DNA of 64,000 bases, taken from contig VTFK01000172.1 in the NCBI GenBank assembly GCA_009617715.1, positions 62,001 to 126,000 of the forward strand. Reading direction: 5' to 3'. The number at the start of each line of letters is the position of its first letter. Positions within the stretch are counted from its first letter, which is position 1. This document shows positions 62,641-64,000 of the stretch, piece by piece. The notes beneath the pieces were generated by a model that saw only the letters and a list, made by a program, of their open reading frames with translations, was not told where the DNA came from and did not search any database. Made by a program: the position numbers and the translations under genes. Origin of the DNA: Plectrocnemia conspersa. Taxonomy: Eukaryota > Arthropoda > Insecta > Trichoptera > Polycentropodidae.

Positions 62641-64000
62641 GCAGACATACTATGAAACAATAAATTTAACAATCACATTATCAACGATAATAATTTAGTT
62701 TTAAAATGACTGATTTAATCGGTGATGTCATAAAAATATAATTTTGCATAATTTTATTTCTGATGGTTAAAGATGAGATCATATAAAAAAGGTACTCTAC
62801 TATTTATTTTTATAAATATGAATTAACTTTGCCTAAAAGGGAATTAAGTTAGCTAGATTTGATTATTTTTGATTTGCATATTGACAGTAAATCTATTGTA
62901 CAATATATACAGGTATATTTGATATACAAAAATATTATTGTGTAATTGTTATATATTTTCAACTTGAAATTCGTAATAAAAAAATCTGTTTATTTTTACT
63001 TATTTTATATACTTTTCATAAAAAAATTAAATGATAGATAGAAAGAATAATATATATGAGCTTTAATTTAAGAAGGAAATAAACCTAATAGTTTTAACGG
63101 TTAGTATATTATTAGAAATTATTTTTTTAATAATTTAATATTCTGTAACTTATACTTAAAATATGATTATTTTATTAAAAAGATAATTTGATATATGCTG
63201 ATTATTGCTAAATAAAAATATATGAGGGAGTTATGCTTATCGTACTTTTCGGAGTAGCCGCATTGTTAGGGCTGGTCTTTAAAAACAACTGTAAACGCCA
63301 TAAGCTCCTCCAGGTCTTTTTTTGTTAGTCCTCGCAATACTAGGCACAACGGAGCGTGTCATTCCTGAACTGTGACGATGACAAAGTTCGTTGCTCATCG
63401 CATGCCGATTGCGTATCACTAATTAGCGTTTTCTAAAAGCGTTTGCCACTGAATTGCATAATGTGATTAAATACCGTAATCTTGAGTAATTCTCTACAAA
63501 CGACACGAAAACGACAATAAATATTTTAAAGGCATTGTAAGACAACGTCTTATTAACACGGCAATCATATACCACTTATTTTTTAATCGAATCGGTTTTA
63601 TCTAATTTTCAATCACTAACCTTCAAGATAGAATATAAGCCATATGTTATATTATAAGAGGCTCTATTAGTAATCCTCATAACTTGTGACTCATAAGAAG
63701 ATTTTTTGTACAATAATTCCAATATTGTGAGTAACATTATAGATATCAGCATTTCACAAAATTGTTTGTCGTTTAGATTTGGCGTGTTTCAAAGCATTGT
63801 ATTAAAATTTTAGCTATAAATATAATATAATTTATTTATATAAATATTAACATTAACTAATTATTATTTTTTTATATGTATATACAATTTAAATATAACC
63901 CACATATTTCCAATTTTTTTATGTTGAAATAAACTTAACTATGAATTTCCTTAGTACAGGTTTGTGCATGCATACAGACTTGTGACAGAAACAAGTTATA
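62641..64000. other. AT-rich DNA with one GC-richer patch
   Basis: A more GC-rich patch at about 63235-63430 reads on the minus strand LCLVLRGLTKKDLEELMAFT and stops soon after; an acceptor-like CAG lies just upstream. It could be a transposon or exon fragment. Nothing else is recognised. Confidence 0.25.

Overview
The window is AT-rich, intron-bearing animal nuclear DNA. An insect is the most likely source: introns are very short (about 55-70 bp) and there is a dense load of small DNA-transposon derivatives. This is inferred from gene structure and style; no species can be named from sequence alone. No bacterial-type operons, rRNA genes, CRISPR arrays or intact transposases were found.

Left part (1-13.9 kb): two compact plus-strand genes. 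A four-exon gene (6900-7690) encodes the mitochondrial peptidyl-tRNA hydrolase ICT1/mL62 (MRPL58), with its GGQ motif. A ten-exon gene (10868-13243) encodes the intraflagellar-transport protein CLUAP1/IFT38; it has one extra base in exon 4 and an X-box-like site just upstream. The two genes serve unrelated processes (mitoribosome rescue and cilium assembly).

Middle and right (13.9-60.2 kb): one minus-strand gene lies tail-to-tail with CLUAP1. I traced its last four coding exons (60248-59697, 16965-16795, 14320-14097, 14036-13895). All junctions are in phase and the joined length is a multiple of three. They encode the C-terminal 362 residues of a multi-pass membrane protein with a PPxY motif and a basic cytoplasmic tail, which I could not name. 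Its 5' exons lie outside the window or were not seen. One intron of about 42.7 kb holds most of the window.

That intron and its neighbour are packed with non-autonomous mobile DNA. Family T is a 1.06 kb terminal-inverted-repeat element with five copies, all in the same orientation. Family P is a dispersed family with a near-perfect palindromic core and about 1 kb arms, with many fragments. Two further elements have long inverted-repeat arms, one of which ends in an expanded 15-bp tandem repeat like Drosophila Foldback elements. There is also a piggyBac-type MITE with TTAA flanks, single ends resembling hAT and pogo elements, (TA)n tracts and several hairpins.

Right flank (60.2-64 kb): the family P core has been amplified into a 165-bp tandem array whose monomers alternate between two types. 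No further exon could be supported there.
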